Shown here: positions 37,299-49,636 of the stretch, piece by piece | Numbering within the stretch: position 1 is the first letter of the stretch | Layout: the number at the start of each line of letters is the position of its first letter | Assembly (NCBI RefSeq): GCF_028453695.1 | Contig: NC_135772.1 | Coordinates: 14,632,001-14,696,000, forward strand | Origin: Augochlora pura | Taxonomy: Eukaryota > Arthropoda > Insecta > Hymenoptera > Halictidae | DNA: 64,000 bases | Reading direction: 5' to 3' | Notes under the pieces: generated by a model | What the model was told of the DNA's origin: nothing | Databases searched by the model: none | The model's input: the letters and a program-made list of their open reading frames with translations, nothing else | Position numbers and translations under genes: made by a program

Positions 37299-37781
37299 TC
37301 AAATAATCACCAAACCAGTCTCGATTATATGATTGAAAATGTAGCGTAGCAACAGATCCAACAAGTACGAGACTATTACCTGATTATGTTGATCGAAAAA
37401 TACAATTTTCTTTTCAACACTCTTGACTCTTCGTTCGAAAGTGACAAACAATTCCTTCGCAAATAAAAGGAGAAGTTTAACATCCGGTGGACCAATTAGA
37501 AAGTAATGTAGAAGTTCTGGTGGCAGAAAGTATGTAGAAATTCTGCCTGGCTGTCGTGCAATAGAAAAATTTCCATATTCAAATACGTGGAACGAAACGT
37601 AGACTGCATTAAACGAATAAGCGATAAACGGGGTTAAAATATACAAAAATAAAAAAGGTAGCCGTTGATCGAGGATTTTTTGCCGCTGTATCGATTTTAG
37701 ATACAAGCGGAAGCTAATTCGGAAAGAGAAAATAAGGGTTGAAATGGAGGAAACGTGAACCGAAGGGGGCGAAGGTAACAT
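37299..37781 (-). CDS. unrecognised 160-residue minus-strand open frame
   Basis: ATG at 37781 opens a 160-codon frame ending in TGA at 37299, in DNA of only moderate GC where stops should be frequent. By rough stop-frequency reasoning a frame this long is marginal for the window. Residues 41-64 and 136-160 are strongly hydrophobic and rich in Phe, Leu, Ile and Tyr. A Lys/Glu/Arg-rich segment sits at about 109-125. This gives a weak impression of a membrane protein or a chemoreceptor fragment, but I see no diagnostic motif. No splice signals or promoter support it. Confidence 0.2.
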   Translation of the reverse strand: MLPSPPSVHVSSISTLIFSFRISFRLYLKSIQRQKILDQRLPFLFLYILTPFIAYSFNAVYVSFHVFEYGNFSIARQPGRISTYFLPPELLHYFLIGPPDVKLLLLFAKELFVTFERRVKSVEKKIVFFDQHNQVIVSYLLDLLLRYIFNHIIETGLVII

Positions 37782-38130
37782 AGATAGAGTAATAATAAAA
37801 AAGTGGCGCTCTCTTATCGACGATTATCCACATTATTCAAATCTGGGAGATTGATTTCTAACATCATTAAATGTTTCTAATGATTTCTAACATCATCAAA
37901 CGTTTCAAACATCATTATCATCAAACAATCTTTTTCATAGAACTACCATACAGATCGCCTGTTTTTAGTCGTTTTTCAAGTTCAGCTGAAATCAATTCTT
38001 AAAATACTGTCAACATTTAAATGGCAATGATCAAGTATAATCATCCCCCTGCAAAGTGAACAAAAAAACGCGGTAAAACCGGACTGGTTTGAACGAAAGC
38101 GCCGTGGAGGAGCAGACAGTCTTCGAGTCG
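37782..38130. other. AT-rich spacer
   Basis: Contains only a short ATTTCTAACATCAT-type repeat near 37854-37925. Confidence 0.5.
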
Positions 38131-39895
38131 AACCGTTTCTACGTTAGTTCCGATATCAACCGTCTAAGCAAGAGTTCGCCACTGTCCAGTAACCCTTTCA
38201 CCACCACAAACAACCTGCAGCCCCTTAGTACACGCGGACACGACACCACAGGCGGGGGGTGATTTTTCTTTCAAACACCAACACAGCCCGCCGGCGTCTC
38301 TACCACCACGAAGACAGAGCCGATACGGACGCGCATCACGGGGGTTGCGCTCGTCCTCGTCCCGCGTGCCGAAAGGGGTAGCTACCCTCTCTTTTCTCTG
38401 AAATCGCGCATGACCAAAATCACTTGGGCTCTTTCTCGCGCTGCTCTCATTGAAATAACACGGGACGAACTCTTTTCGAGCTAAGCGTAGAACTATCAGA
38501 ACATATTTATCGGCCAACATTCTTTGTCTTGAAACTTCGGACGAATGCTTTGAAAAAGATACCGATTAATAAAGTGGAAATAAATTTCATAAATTCTCTC
38601 GTCATAGCTGAGAGTAGAAGTAGAGGTCTACAATGAGATCTAACGACGAGTTGGGTAGATAAAACGTCTAGCCTGGAGCGTCATCAGGGTTCTTAGAATC
38701 CATCTTAGGCATCCTCATTTCCGCTGCGCTAGTTCGAAGCTCGCGTGCATCCAGCCCCGCCAATATCAGCGTGTACCATCACCTCGAAAGCCTCCGTTAC
38801 ACCTCGACGTGCTCGCACAGACCTGGTCCACCAACACACGCGCGTCGGCAACGTGATAAAGTAAAAAAGCTCTCTGTTCTTCTCGGACCCGGCCGAGCGT
38901 ATCTGTCCGTCCCTCTCGGTCGTCGCGAAGCGTACGGGCGCGTGGTCAGCTTACGAGATGCCTCTCCGTCGCACCGACGGTGTCTATTCTATCGTCCTCT
39001 CCGTCTTCGTCCACACCAGCCGCGCGGCTCGTCGTCTTTCACCCTCTCGTTGCCGGCCGGCAAGCTCCATCTCCATCCTTTGAACGGCGCTGGCCAGTCG
39101 AGTGCGTCTCGGACGAGTTCGGGGATGTTCGTGTCGTTCGCAATCGTCCTCGTCGCGCTTTCGGACACCGCGCCGCCTCATCTTCCTCTCGCAATTTATC
39201 CCCTTCTCCACCAGCGTAACCTGTTCACCCACCACCGACGATTCCGTTGTGAGCTTCCACGATCGAGATCCTCCTCGTCGCACAAACGACTCCCTCGCTG
39301 ATATCGTCTTCCTCTGGATTCGTTCAGTGCCGGCTGCTGACCCTACGTTGCCCCATCCAACAACAACTTGCCTGGATAAAGCTTCCGCAGACCCGGGGAC
39401 CGGTTTACTCGAAGGGCTAGCTTCCGACTTGGTCTTTTCACTATTCGCGTCTCAGAATTGGCAGACACCGGAATCGATTTTTGAGTCGACCGTCGCAGTC
39501 GTTGATGTTGCACATCTGGTTTTTGAAAGCTGTGTACAAGGGTAGTTCAGTCCTGATTTTGCGAGGGTATTTCGAAATTGATATTTAATCCTTATGTTAG
39601 CTCTCTGCATTTTCTAAAATGTCCAAAAATTTACTTTAGCACATATTTTACGTCTACTAAAAAATAGAAATTTGTATCAATTTCGCTGAAGGCAAATTGT
39701 TTACAAGTACCCTGGTATTGATATATGGACGTAAGATACAGAGATCATACTTTTTCGATTGAGATACCTTCTCGAATCGACTAAATCGATGTTTTAATCT
39801 TTATATATCTATGCAAGCGATAGTAAGTACAAGACTATTCCTAGAAAGATGACTTAACTGAAATCCGAAATCTTTCATTAGAGACCGAGATAAGT
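38131..39895. other. GC-rich island
   Basis: CpG-rich from about 38.1 to 39.5 kb. The open frames (176 codons at 38771-39301 and 147 at 39102-39545) are arginine, serine and proline rich, overlap one another and shift with composition. No domain is seen. It may be part of a promoter region continuing to 42.5 kb. Confidence 0.35.
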
Positions 39896-39905
39896 TTAAA
39901 CACCC

Positions 39906-40305
39906 TTGCTTGCCAACCCGGACCTAAAAATTTTAAACGATGATCCTAGCATACAGTCTTTCAGATTTTTTGGACAATTCCGGCAGGCTTTCTCCACTCC
40001 CTTAATCAAGCATGAGCTCCAGCGGAGTCCCAGCACTAAACACTCCGATTCCAACAAAAATGAGGAGAAATCTAAAGCTAAACATTCAACGGCAAGCTTC
40101 CCCGATGCGTCCTCTATCCGAGTTTTTCCCGGGGATCCAGAAGCGTCCTGTGAAAAGGCTAAAATCCGTACGAATCGATCTATTTTCGGAATTGGCAAAA
40201 TTTTCGGCTGGCGGGATCACCTCTAGCCGGAGAAAAAGTTTTGGGACGGTTGATATTCGCTTAGTTTCGCGTGTTCTTTCTCTGGCGCGGAGTCTTTGGG
40301 GATGA
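39906..40305 (+). CDS. unrecognised overlapping frames, weak coding candidate
   Basis: One plus-strand frame is open at 39906-40226. Another begins at ATG 40012 and runs to TGA at 40305 (97 residues, basic, with spaced prolines). A minus-strand frame also stays open at 39896-40198. Codon use looks natural, but at most one of the three could be real. No motif, splice signal or homologue is recognised. Confidence 0.15.
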
Positions 40306-40385
40306 TTCCGACTCTGTCTTGCTCGCCGGCGCGGCGTTGTCCACTTTCTCTGTCGTCGGCTCGTCTCGCACCCGTTCCATCCTCG

Positions 40386-40435
40386 GCTGGCTGGCAGGCA
40401 GGCTTCAGGCAGGCTTCAGGCAGGCTCAGGCAGCT
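40386..40435. repeat. CAGGCAGGCTT tandem repeat
   Basis: About three units of CAGGCAGGCTT follow a GGCTGGCT start. Confidence 0.7.
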
Positions 40436-40599
40436 TCTCGTCTGGGAGGTTTGGACGGCCGACGATAGCGGAGCCACCGTCCGGGGCAGCGGCCAAGAGG
40501 GGCCGGTGCGGCTGCTCGCGTCCGCTCGCGGCGGCTCGGCTCCGCCGCTGCTGGCCGGCGCGCGTGTTTCTCTCCCTTCGGCTTACAGCATCCGTCGGA

Positions 40600-41292
40600 G
40601 CTTCTCCTCTCTCCGCCTACGCGGTGCGAGTGTGCCGTGTGCGCCAGTGCGCCCGCAAGCCCGCAAGTTCGCGCTCCGCCACGCAGCCCAAGCTCTCTCT
40701 ACCCGCGCGCTGATCGGCCACGTTCGTCAGCCGGGCCCCACGGAAAAAGGCACCGGGGCCGCGCGCGAGCCGAGAGAATTACACAGGACGATTTGTTATT
40801 TCAATTTTTCGACTAAAAAAAAAAATAAATAAACAAAACGTAATCAAACCAGTTAGTAAACGAATGAACGAACGGGCCGGGACGGGGCGAGAAGCACCAG
40901 ACTAATTTTATCTAAGTACACACGAACCGCGAGCGCACACCGGGGGAGGAAGGTAGACAACCACGTACGACGATCGGGAACATCGCCTTTTTTTTTGCCG
41001 ATCACCGGGCCTTCTGGAAGAACAGAAACGACGTGCTTCGGTGGTGATTCTATTTTGCGCCGAGATAAACCAAAAGACACTCTCGGACGCGCGCGCGACA
41101 CTCGAACGCGCCCGGCGAAACCCGTGATCAAACAGTTTTCCATCTGCAAAACGATCTCGGGCGCGGGAGCTCGCAGTGACCGTGACCAAGAAGAGGATTT
41201 TACCACGCCGCCGACGAGTGCGCCGACTAAATTTTTGTGAACACCCTTCGAACACGTCTCGAATTCTCATCCGATTGGAATCGAACACACAG
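40600..41292 (+). promoter_or_regulatory. possible promoter and 5' UTR exon ending in a consensus splice donor
   Basis: CpG-rich DNA ends in CACAG|GTGAGT, a perfect 5' splice site with GT at 41293-41294. No long conserved frame crosses it, so the exon would be non-coding. The downstream partner is not visible in the window. Its strand and the donor suggest a plus-strand gene continuing rightwards. The transcription start is not resolved. Confidence 0.3.
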
Positions 41293-44200
41293 GTGAGTCC
41301 GCCAACCGAGGATTATTCTTCTGAGTTTGCAAGGATCTTTTCTCTTTTTTTTCTGTTTCGTTGTCTTCTTTGGTTTAAGTGGCGAGCGGTCCTACGGAGG
41401 AACTGTCGCGAAGAACTCTTCCCGACCTCCTCGACGAACCGCGTGCCCACTTGTTTATTAATTATTTTTATCGTTTCGTTCTCCATCGTTTCGAACTCCG
41501 TTGAAACGAAGCTGCCTGTCAACCGTCTCCCGGCAAAGTGTCATCTCGGTATGCAGTTGGTGGCTGACATAGCGCGGCTCTAGATTTCGTTTCCTCGAAT
41601 TTTTATTAGAGAAAAGTATCGTTAAAGTCGCTTGTTATCGTGCATTGAACATTGGATTCGGGGAGGCAGCGACCGCTCTCGATATTTTCACCCTCGAGCA
41701 AGTGTTCGAAAATATTTGAAAAAAGAAAATATTATCCTCGAGCCGTTGCTTCTTTCTGTGGTTGGAAAAAAAAAGGTTTCAGCCGGCGAGCAGACGTTTC
41801 ATCGGCGATTAGGCGATTTTCTTTCCGCCCGAGCGCTTTGTCTGTCGTCCATGGATACATTCCCCTTGTAGTAGGCTCCTCGTCGCAGGTCTTTGATTGT
41901 GGTGCAATTTACGGTGACAGTGTGCAGTGGGTGATGGTGTTAATTGTGGCCCGAACGGCTAACGTGACCTAATCGCTAAAACGAACGCGCGAAAAATCGA
42001 GAACGCCGGCCAGTCGTTCGCGGGCGACGTCTAATAAAACTAGTGGAAAGTGCTCGGGTAGCTTTTTTTTCGTAAAACATCTCGGCGGCGACGTAAAAAT
42101 CACGCGTGTGCGTATTAATGTAAGTGTAAAAAGAATCCCGATCGTTAACGGCGATCGTTTATAAAGTGCCGGTTACGAATTAATGCGCGTTTATTAAATT
42201 GAAATGCGATCGGAGGCGTCGATGAAACGAATATCGGGAGTCACGTGGCCGCTTAATTAAAATAACAGGAACGCGAATGTTTTATTCGCCGTCTATTAAC
42301 ATTTCCGAATGTGTAACGTTAATGTGCCGCGCGTTAATGAAATCGGTTTAACGAGAGCAAAACGCGGACTTATTGTGCGGATGTGAATGAAATTTTGCGA
42401 AATCTCGCCGGGATTGCCGACTGTACGAGAATGAAAAATGATTTCCGAGGGAAACGGACTTTGAATCGAATCGATTTTTTTCGTTAACGTTCCTTGCATC
42501 GAACTTCTTTCAGATCCGCTGAAAGACGCGCTGTTAGAAGTTATAGAAAAATTTCAAAAAATCGTAAATCAAGCAGATTTTTTAACGCAAACGATCCGCG
42601 AAGGACGAATCTAGTGAGCCATCGCTATGCTTCACCGTCGAAGTAGATACGGCCAGTTCTTATCCGACATAAGTAGTTTCATTCGAAGTTGTCCACCGTC
42701 GCGACGGCAGCGGAATAGACAGACACGTGTCGAGAAAACTATTAAATACGAATAGTGCGGAAAGTGTTGTTCATAAAAATCAGGTATTCATTGAATATTA
42801 AATTAAATAAACATCCGTGCTGTAATACTCTAATCTCGAACATGTCTTGTAATCTTCTAAGATATAAATCGAATAGCACACGTCAAACGTTATGCCAAAT
42901 TTATTCGTTCGAAATAAAATCGAGAAATAACTGAACATTAACTATTAACATTTAAAATACTACGTTAAATAAACTCCGTTCTTCGAAACATTAAAATTTT
43001 TAATCTCTGAAGTGCTACACTTAAAATAGCTTGCTATTAGCTAGTTCAAACTAAACCGCGTTTTCGATCGCGCGTAACAAAAAATTATTTAACGGGAATG
43101 CTTCGAAATCACTTGTCGATAAAATTTCACGTTCCCCGCATCCGTGATACGAGAAAATAGTGCGCGATAATTTTCGCCGGAGCTCTTCGATTATGAAAAA
43201 TTCGAGCACTTCCACGATGCTGCAAAAGATCCCTTGATCCTAGCGAACGTCCCCGTCGAACTGAGGGTCCGGAAATGAATATCCAGCTTGAATCGCGAAC
43301 CCGGTATAACCAGTTTCGTCCGTTCGAGAAGGGTTGGGCGAGAAAAATGCACGGGTAAGCAGTCGTGCAGGAAGGGTTACTGACGGAACACCGCTCGGAT
43401 GCGTTCTGTTGTCGAAATGCCGCGTGGCAGTCAACGACGCGATCGATGACCGCGTATAAACAGCTAATAATCAAACGAATCGTGTCATAAACAATTCCAT
43501 GGCCAGGCCGCCGGAGTGGTAGTAAAAGTATAAATGAGTTTCGATCGGGAGTGGGGTCGCACGGTCATGCGTGGGGTGGACGCTTCGAAAATCGCGAACA
43601 AAACTGGACTGGCATAAAAATTTGCATCGGCGCCGATCGCATCGGGATCATCTTTATAACGGTACTTGAACGTTCTTCTATTTTCGCTCGATCTATCACC
43701 CTAGCACTACGATGGTTAGGTCTAGGAAAATATAAGGACATTTGCAACAAATTGCCCCCGTGTATTTCCTGTCTCGGCGCTGTCGTATCCCGTATTCATT
43801 GACCAGAATATTTGATTGTCACCGAACTACTGGTTCAACTAGTGCAATAATCTAGTCCGCGGAAATGGTATGCCATTTCCACCGAATTACTGCTATCATC
43901 TTTCCTGCCTCAACCCCGCCGTGTCTTGTATTTCTTCATCCGAATATTCGATTACAGTTCGGTCTAGGAATTTTTCAAGAAATTAGGCTCGATCATCGTG
44001 TCCGCCTCGACGCTGTACCGTGCCGCATCGCTTTATCCTGATTTTTAATTTCGCTCCTCTGAGCGACGAACTTAGAAAAGAGGCGCAACAAGCTTGAAAA
44101 GGTAGACGTCAGCCGCTGATTAACTCGAACGGAAGATTTCATTGTTTTCAAATCGGACACTGATCAGACAGCGGCCGGAGGTCTGAGTCATCATGTGCGT

Positions 44201-44999
44201 GCAGACTTTGCGTAGCTCGGCATTGAATCTTCGTGCACAGTGGGACCAGTAGTTGGCCGCCCACGTTCTTGCTTTGAAAAGCTGAATAGCGATTCCGCGC
44301 TCAAAGATTTCGTTGTTACTCTCGATTGTATTAAATCCTTTCGTTTCTACTACCGATTGTGCACATCACGGGCAATCTGCTGGGATGTTCGGCATTGCAA
44401 CGCTGCCACTACAATGCACGATTCGCTCGTTTCATTTCGCGACACACAGTGCGAACACGGAGATACACTCTTCTGATTACAAGGCTACTCAAAGGTTTTT
44501 CTCATATTACCAATTAGGAGCATCCGTAATTCAATAGCCCGGAAGTTTTCTACGAAATTTTCTAGCCTTTATTCTTCTACGAATTAGCCAGTCTGATTTC
44601 CAAGCAGTAGAACTTGGATATTTCGTCAACTTGATAAAATTGTCACGATAGCGTTGAGAATGTCCAGTGCGTCGCGTCTTTCAATGAATCTTTATTTGCT
44701 CTGCATGATTATAATTGACAAGATATTTACTTAAAAACTCATATTCTTCCTTCGTGTACGATTTGTCACAATTATGATCCACCACTGTCACCACTGTTCG
44801 CTCGACCAATTTCAAGCAATTAAATCGAAATTTGACCTTTTATCCAATGTCCACGTTTCTGTGGCAAAGTTTCCAATTTTCGAATTATGGAACGAATCCA
44901 GCGCGGTAGTTAAGTTCGTCGCACGGACTGCAAGGCTGTCTAAAAGCCGTCAGAAACGTGTCTGTAAAAATCTCTTAAAATAGATTCTTCTTCCGAGAA
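41293..44999. other. spacer or intron
   Basis: GC stays moderate to about 42.7 kb, then falls. No coding exon recognised. If the 41293 donor is used, this stretch is intronic. Confidence 0.35.
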
Positions 45000-45514
45000 C
45001 GCCTTGGAAATGGCTCAGACGCGAACGCAAAATAGAATCTGCGAACACGTTGGCCCGAGGTCCTGCTAAGTGGTAGCAAACGCGGTGAAAGTGATCTGGT
45101 CGGTCGGATTACAACGGTGCGACAGAGCGTCATGTTTGGCGCTTCAAAGATCGATCAGCCTCGGAAAGCCCGAAAGAAAAGAAAAGGAAAAAAGGAGTAC
45201 GGAATGCACCGACAACAATGCATACCGATCCTATGAAAAATGGACGAGGCCGTTCTCGATGTTGTCTTCGTTTGGTGGGAGTCTGGCCGCGGTCTAAGTG
45301 GGGGATATGTATGTTCCGAGGGTGAACGGTACGATAACGTCGAGCAGGTCGACACGCGACGTATTGGTCGTTGAAGAGAGAAAAAAAGGAGTGGGGGATG
45401 AGGTAGAAGATTGAAGGTTGCCCACGAAAGAATCGAAAGTCCCGTCGATCTAGAAAAAGACTGAGAGAAAGAGATCCGAATAGAAAAAAGGAGAAAGAGA
45501 GAGGGGTGGATAGA

Positions 45515-45518
<4 letters not shown>

Positions 45519-45563
<45 letters not shown>

Positions 45564-45575
45564 AGAGAGAGAGAG
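45519..45575. repeat. (GA)n microsatellite
   Basis: Pure GA to about 45558, then GGGA interruptions. Confidence 0.9.
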
Positions 45576-45980
45576 CGGGTACGATCGAAGGAACAAGAAA
45601 AAGTAGAAGGATAAGAGGGGTTGGGGTTAGTCGTGGTTGCTTGTAAGGGGTTAGTCCATAGAAAAGAGAGGAAGACGTAACGAGTGAGAGGTTAGGCGAG
45701 TAGCAGGAAGGGGTGGTAGGTTTGTATCGAAGGTAGAAGGGGGATAGTGCTAGATCGCCGGGTGGGGTGGAAGGAAAAGTTAGGGACGGGGGTGGGGGTT
45801 AGGAGGAGGCGAGGGTGAGTGGGTTAACTGCAAAACCCGATCGTCCGTGTTTTTATCTTAAGACGACTCTCCGGCTAGTATCAGCGTGGGAGACGGAGGA
45901 AGAAGGGGATCCTCGGTGGTTCTGGAAGGGGTTCTTCCCGACGTTCGAGTCCGACTGGAGGGGTATAGAAACGACAGCGA

Positions 45981-46060
45981 CGGTGGCGGCGGCGGCGGCG
46001 GCGACCGTGGCGGTGGCGGCGTCGGCGGCGGCGTCGACGGTGGTGGCGTCGGCGGCGGCA
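45981..46060. repeat. GGC/GGT/GTC trinucleotide repeat
   Basis: GGCGGCGGCGGC and GTCGGCGGCGGC units are interspersed. They encode only Gly or Ala/Val runs. Confidence 0.85.
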
Positions 46061-46439
46061 GTGTCGGGATCGGCGTGCATCACGGGGTATAGAGAGTAGA
46101 GAGTCTCCTGGTGGTGGTAGTGCTGGACCGGCTGGCGGTGGGTGGGGGTGACAGTTTCGCTCCTACGGAAGAAATGGTGGGGATAAGACTACCCTCGGAG
46201 GCAGGAGTGCGTTTGCGCCGCCACCGTGGAGGTGGCATCGGCTGCTAAGGGTTGCTTATTCGCCCCAGTCCCTGGCGGCGGAGGGGTGGTCTCTCTCTCG
46301 CCCGCTGACGACGGGGGTGGGGAACCCCTCGTCCCCAACTGCAGGGTTAGGGTGGTCTTTAGGTCTGTCAGTAGCAAAGCGGCGGCCTCATCATACGGAG
46401 CTGCCGGGCTGACCAGCCAGGCCGAAATCACTTAAGACG

Positions 46440-47457
46440 CGTACACCTTGTAACATAACTACCGTAGAGGCGGCGCGCGCGCGCTACCGCGTCGCTCGCA
46501 TCTACACCCGAACGCGTACATACATGCACGCGGATACATTGACCCAACCATACCTACATGCACACGTCGTCAACACACGCGCACCGCGGACACACGTAAA
46601 CACGTACGCGCGCGCTACCGTTCGCATATGTATATATAACCGTCCCGTGGAACCGCCGAACGTTGGCACACTCGGACGCACACAGACGCGCGCGCGTAAC
46701 CGCCAAATCATCCAGCTCGATCCGCATCACGTTGATCCGCCACACGGTCGTGCTGCTGTGACACGCGGGCACTGGTGATATAAATGCATGCGCACACCGA
46801 CGCGTACCACCGCGAGCTACACACGCAGTCACCGGCGTTCTTATATACGCGCGCCCTAAGGACACGAAGGAGCAAACGTCGTGCGAAGACGCGTGCGTGA
46901 AGTTGGTGGTGCACGAGGGCTTAGGGACAGAGAGGTGCCGCGCGTCCCTAATCGGTGGTGGTCCCTTCGGATGATCGCAGAAGCCCGGTGATACTTGTTA
47001 GTGGTGGACGCGTGAACCTAGAGACCGGATACAGTCTGTGTGTTTGATTGATACCTACTATTCTACCAACTGTTTCGTGATCGTCGTCCAAGTCGACGTA
47101 GCCGCGCACCGATCATGACGAACAGACGATCGTGGATCATTTAGCGGTCGTCACGTTTTTTTTCTTTCGGTTTTTAGTTTTCGTTTGTGAATGCGAACTG
47201 TACCGATACGCCGGGCTCCGAACATGAAGCTAAGATGACGGAACGGTATCGTGGAGATATCGGGTACAGTGTGCAAGGACATTGCGAGGCTGCTACCGGC
47301 TGCTGAAGGTAGCGGGTCCCTCTGCCTCGTCACGACTGTCTAGTGCTTCGTCGGCCTTCGACCAAGACTGTTCTGTGTTCCTACGTAACTTCCTCTTTCG
47401 TGCCACTCGACTGTTTAGCAACTAAGCCTCGCGTAACCAAACGTAGTCCTCGTCGTC

Positions 47458-47490
<33 letters not shown>
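46440..47490 (+). promoter_or_regulatory. possible second promoter and 5' exon ending at a splice donor
   Basis: CpG-rich DNA with CA/CG-rich dinucleotide repeats (46.5-46.85 kb) leads to a (GTC)n run that abuts GTGAGT at 47491-47496. No conserved frame is present. Strand is inferred from the donor only, and the match may be fortuitous because GTC repeats readily generate such ends. Confidence 0.22.
47448..47490. repeat. (GTC)n trinucleotide repeat
   Basis: TCGTCGTC units with few interruptions, ending just before GTGAGT. Confidence 0.85.
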
Positions 47491-47492
<2 letters not shown>

Positions 47493-47496
47493 GAGT

Positions 47497-49636
47497 CAGT
47501 GTAACACGTGCAGTTTTATCATCCGGATAACGTGCCGCTGCCGATACTGAATAAGGTAATCCACCGTGATCGTCTGTTGACACATGTGTTCACCGGTCTG
47601 CCGGATTTCAGTGACCGATGTCCTTAGAAATCGATGCTCGCTATTCTTTGGACTTCCAATCGGCCCCAGTGTATTTTGCGAGTGTTGCTAAGACCCCTAG
47701 AAACTCGGCGGTACAGATCAGTCTCCTTCGTCGAATCCGTCGTTCCTGACCTCGGCTCGAATTCGAACGGACGATCGAGTCTTCGATGGGAATTGCCTCT
47801 AGTTTTCCTCTTGTTATTTGTTCGATTATTGTCGACCTTGTTCAGTGCGACTGGATCGGCCGACCATCTCGGTAACGAATTCGTCCGGCCGCGAAATCAC
47901 TGTGCGACGAAACGTACCCGTCCGTATCGCCGAGTTCTTTTTTCTCGCGGCTCTTCTTTGAATCGAAACCGAAGCATTCGGTTGTTCAAGTCGTTATCTC
48001 CGGTCACTGTGAATTGTAATTTTAATGGAGCAGCGTTTCGCCGCGCGAACCGGTTATTCGGGAGTGATTGCGTGCTGTTTTCCGATGCTGAATGAACGCG
48101 TTTCGCGTCCGCCCGACACAGAGAGGAAAAAATACACGCTTACTTGTTGGACCGTCCTGAAAAGAGCAACGGACCCGTATTATTCGGCTGCTGTTTAATT
48201 GAGATTTAATTGATCCCTCCATTATTCATCGCGATCGTCAATGAGCCGTTTATATGGTGTGCGCTGTCGGTGTTTCACTTTCGTTCCAAACCAAATTCTT
48301 ATTGCGAAATATAATTTATGCTTTCTGTGTTGTGTTCTCGTTTATTTATTTTCTTATCATTATCCTTTGTTCTCCTTATCACACTGTGACCGTACAAGTA
48401 TCTAGTCTGCTCTCGTCGAACGAACGACGAAGCCGGAATCGTTTCTTTCTCGTACATGAAAAGAATTTTTAAATAATTCGAAAAAGGAACTTGTACGGTC
48501 ACGACATTTTACACCTTATGTTACCATTTATGTGTTATTGCTTCTTCGTTTAGTCAGTGATCCGCTGGAGTGAACCGTGTCGAACGAGAGACGAAAGAAT
48601 CACGCTACTTATATTGAAGAAGGGAACTTGTCGTAATAACGATTGATCGTTGCGCGAACGAGCTACTTAACGCAAATTCAAGGGAACAATAGATACGTGC
48701 GATGATCCGGCAATCATTTAGATCCAGCTTCGTTGTCTCTTGCGTCACAAGTGTTTCGTATTCAGCGACCGTCTCCGTTTTCGATACACTTGACCGTCAT
48801 TGTCGCTTGATCTTGGTCCGTCGCGCAGCGAGCCTCTTCGGACGATCGTTTAATCGAGACATTCCGCAACGAATTATCAATCAAAATAGTTTTATGATAA
48901 TAAATCGTCGCTGGTACACGGTTCGCTCTCGACTTCGTCGAGTGCATCGGTTCACAACCACGAGGGATTATCTTCGAAAAATCAGTGCACTCAGAAATTC
49001 CAGTTGAATAGAACAAATTTCATTTCGCGGTAAAATAATCGCGCGTTTAGAGCCCTCGGTCGCTACGTCGAGATATTATAGAAAAACACGCGGCTGATTC
49101 TCTGCCGGTGGGTGGGGTGACTGTGGTACCCCATGAACCTTTTCAGACGAACGATAATGGGGGGATATTTATCACTGCAGAATATTACGCGAGCACAGAT
49201 GTGTTGAGAGCCAGTTTAAACAACCACGACGAACGTCTGTTTCTATTATGGCTCGCGACGTCGCAGTAACGTAAAACTATTTTCAGTAAAATTCCTCGGT
49301 TCATTGTTCCGCGCGTAAAATCCACAGTTCGTTTACCACCGTCAAAATTTCGCCTATTTTCACGAAGGGAACGCGTCGCAAGAACAAATGCATCGCATCG
49401 ATTGTCATTGGAAATGTCGAGAAATCAACGCGGCCTGCAATCAGTTTTTCCTAAAAATTATAAAAATGTATTATTCGAAATTTCACGATTTTTTTATTGT
49501 AGTATACACGCTACTTGGATGGTTCCAATGTGAAAAATTTGAAATTGATTTTTCTTATTCGTCTGGTATTTCTAGCGTTGTTGATAGAGTTTTTAACGTG
49601 AACGAGGACAATTGCGATTTCCATGTTACGAGTAGT
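47497..49636. other. spacer, open frames not supported
   Basis: A plus-strand frame of 153 codons (47634-48095) is serine, leucine and arginine rich with no motif. A perfect inverted repeat lies at 48386-48502. The remainder is unremarkable. Confidence 0.4.
48386..48502. other. perfect 14-bp inverted repeat
   Basis: GTGACCGTACAAGT at 48386-48399 and its exact complement ACTTGTACGGTCAC at 48489-48502 are separated by 89 bases. Flanking bases do not pair further. Confidence 0.8.

Larger units (their letters stand above)
45000..46440. other. purine-rich GC block
   Basis: The plus strand from about 45360 to 46340 is strongly G/A biased. It includes a (GA)n tract, repeated GGGGTTGGGG and GGTGGGGG runs, and a GGC/GTC repeat. 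Frames here are Gly/Ala/Asp runs. Such asymmetry favours triplex or G-quadruplex structure and provides many GAGAG sites. Confidence 0.45.

Noticed and set aside
38771..39301. 176-codon plus-strand frame
   Set aside because: Arg/Ser/Pro-rich with no domain, in a CpG island with competing frames.
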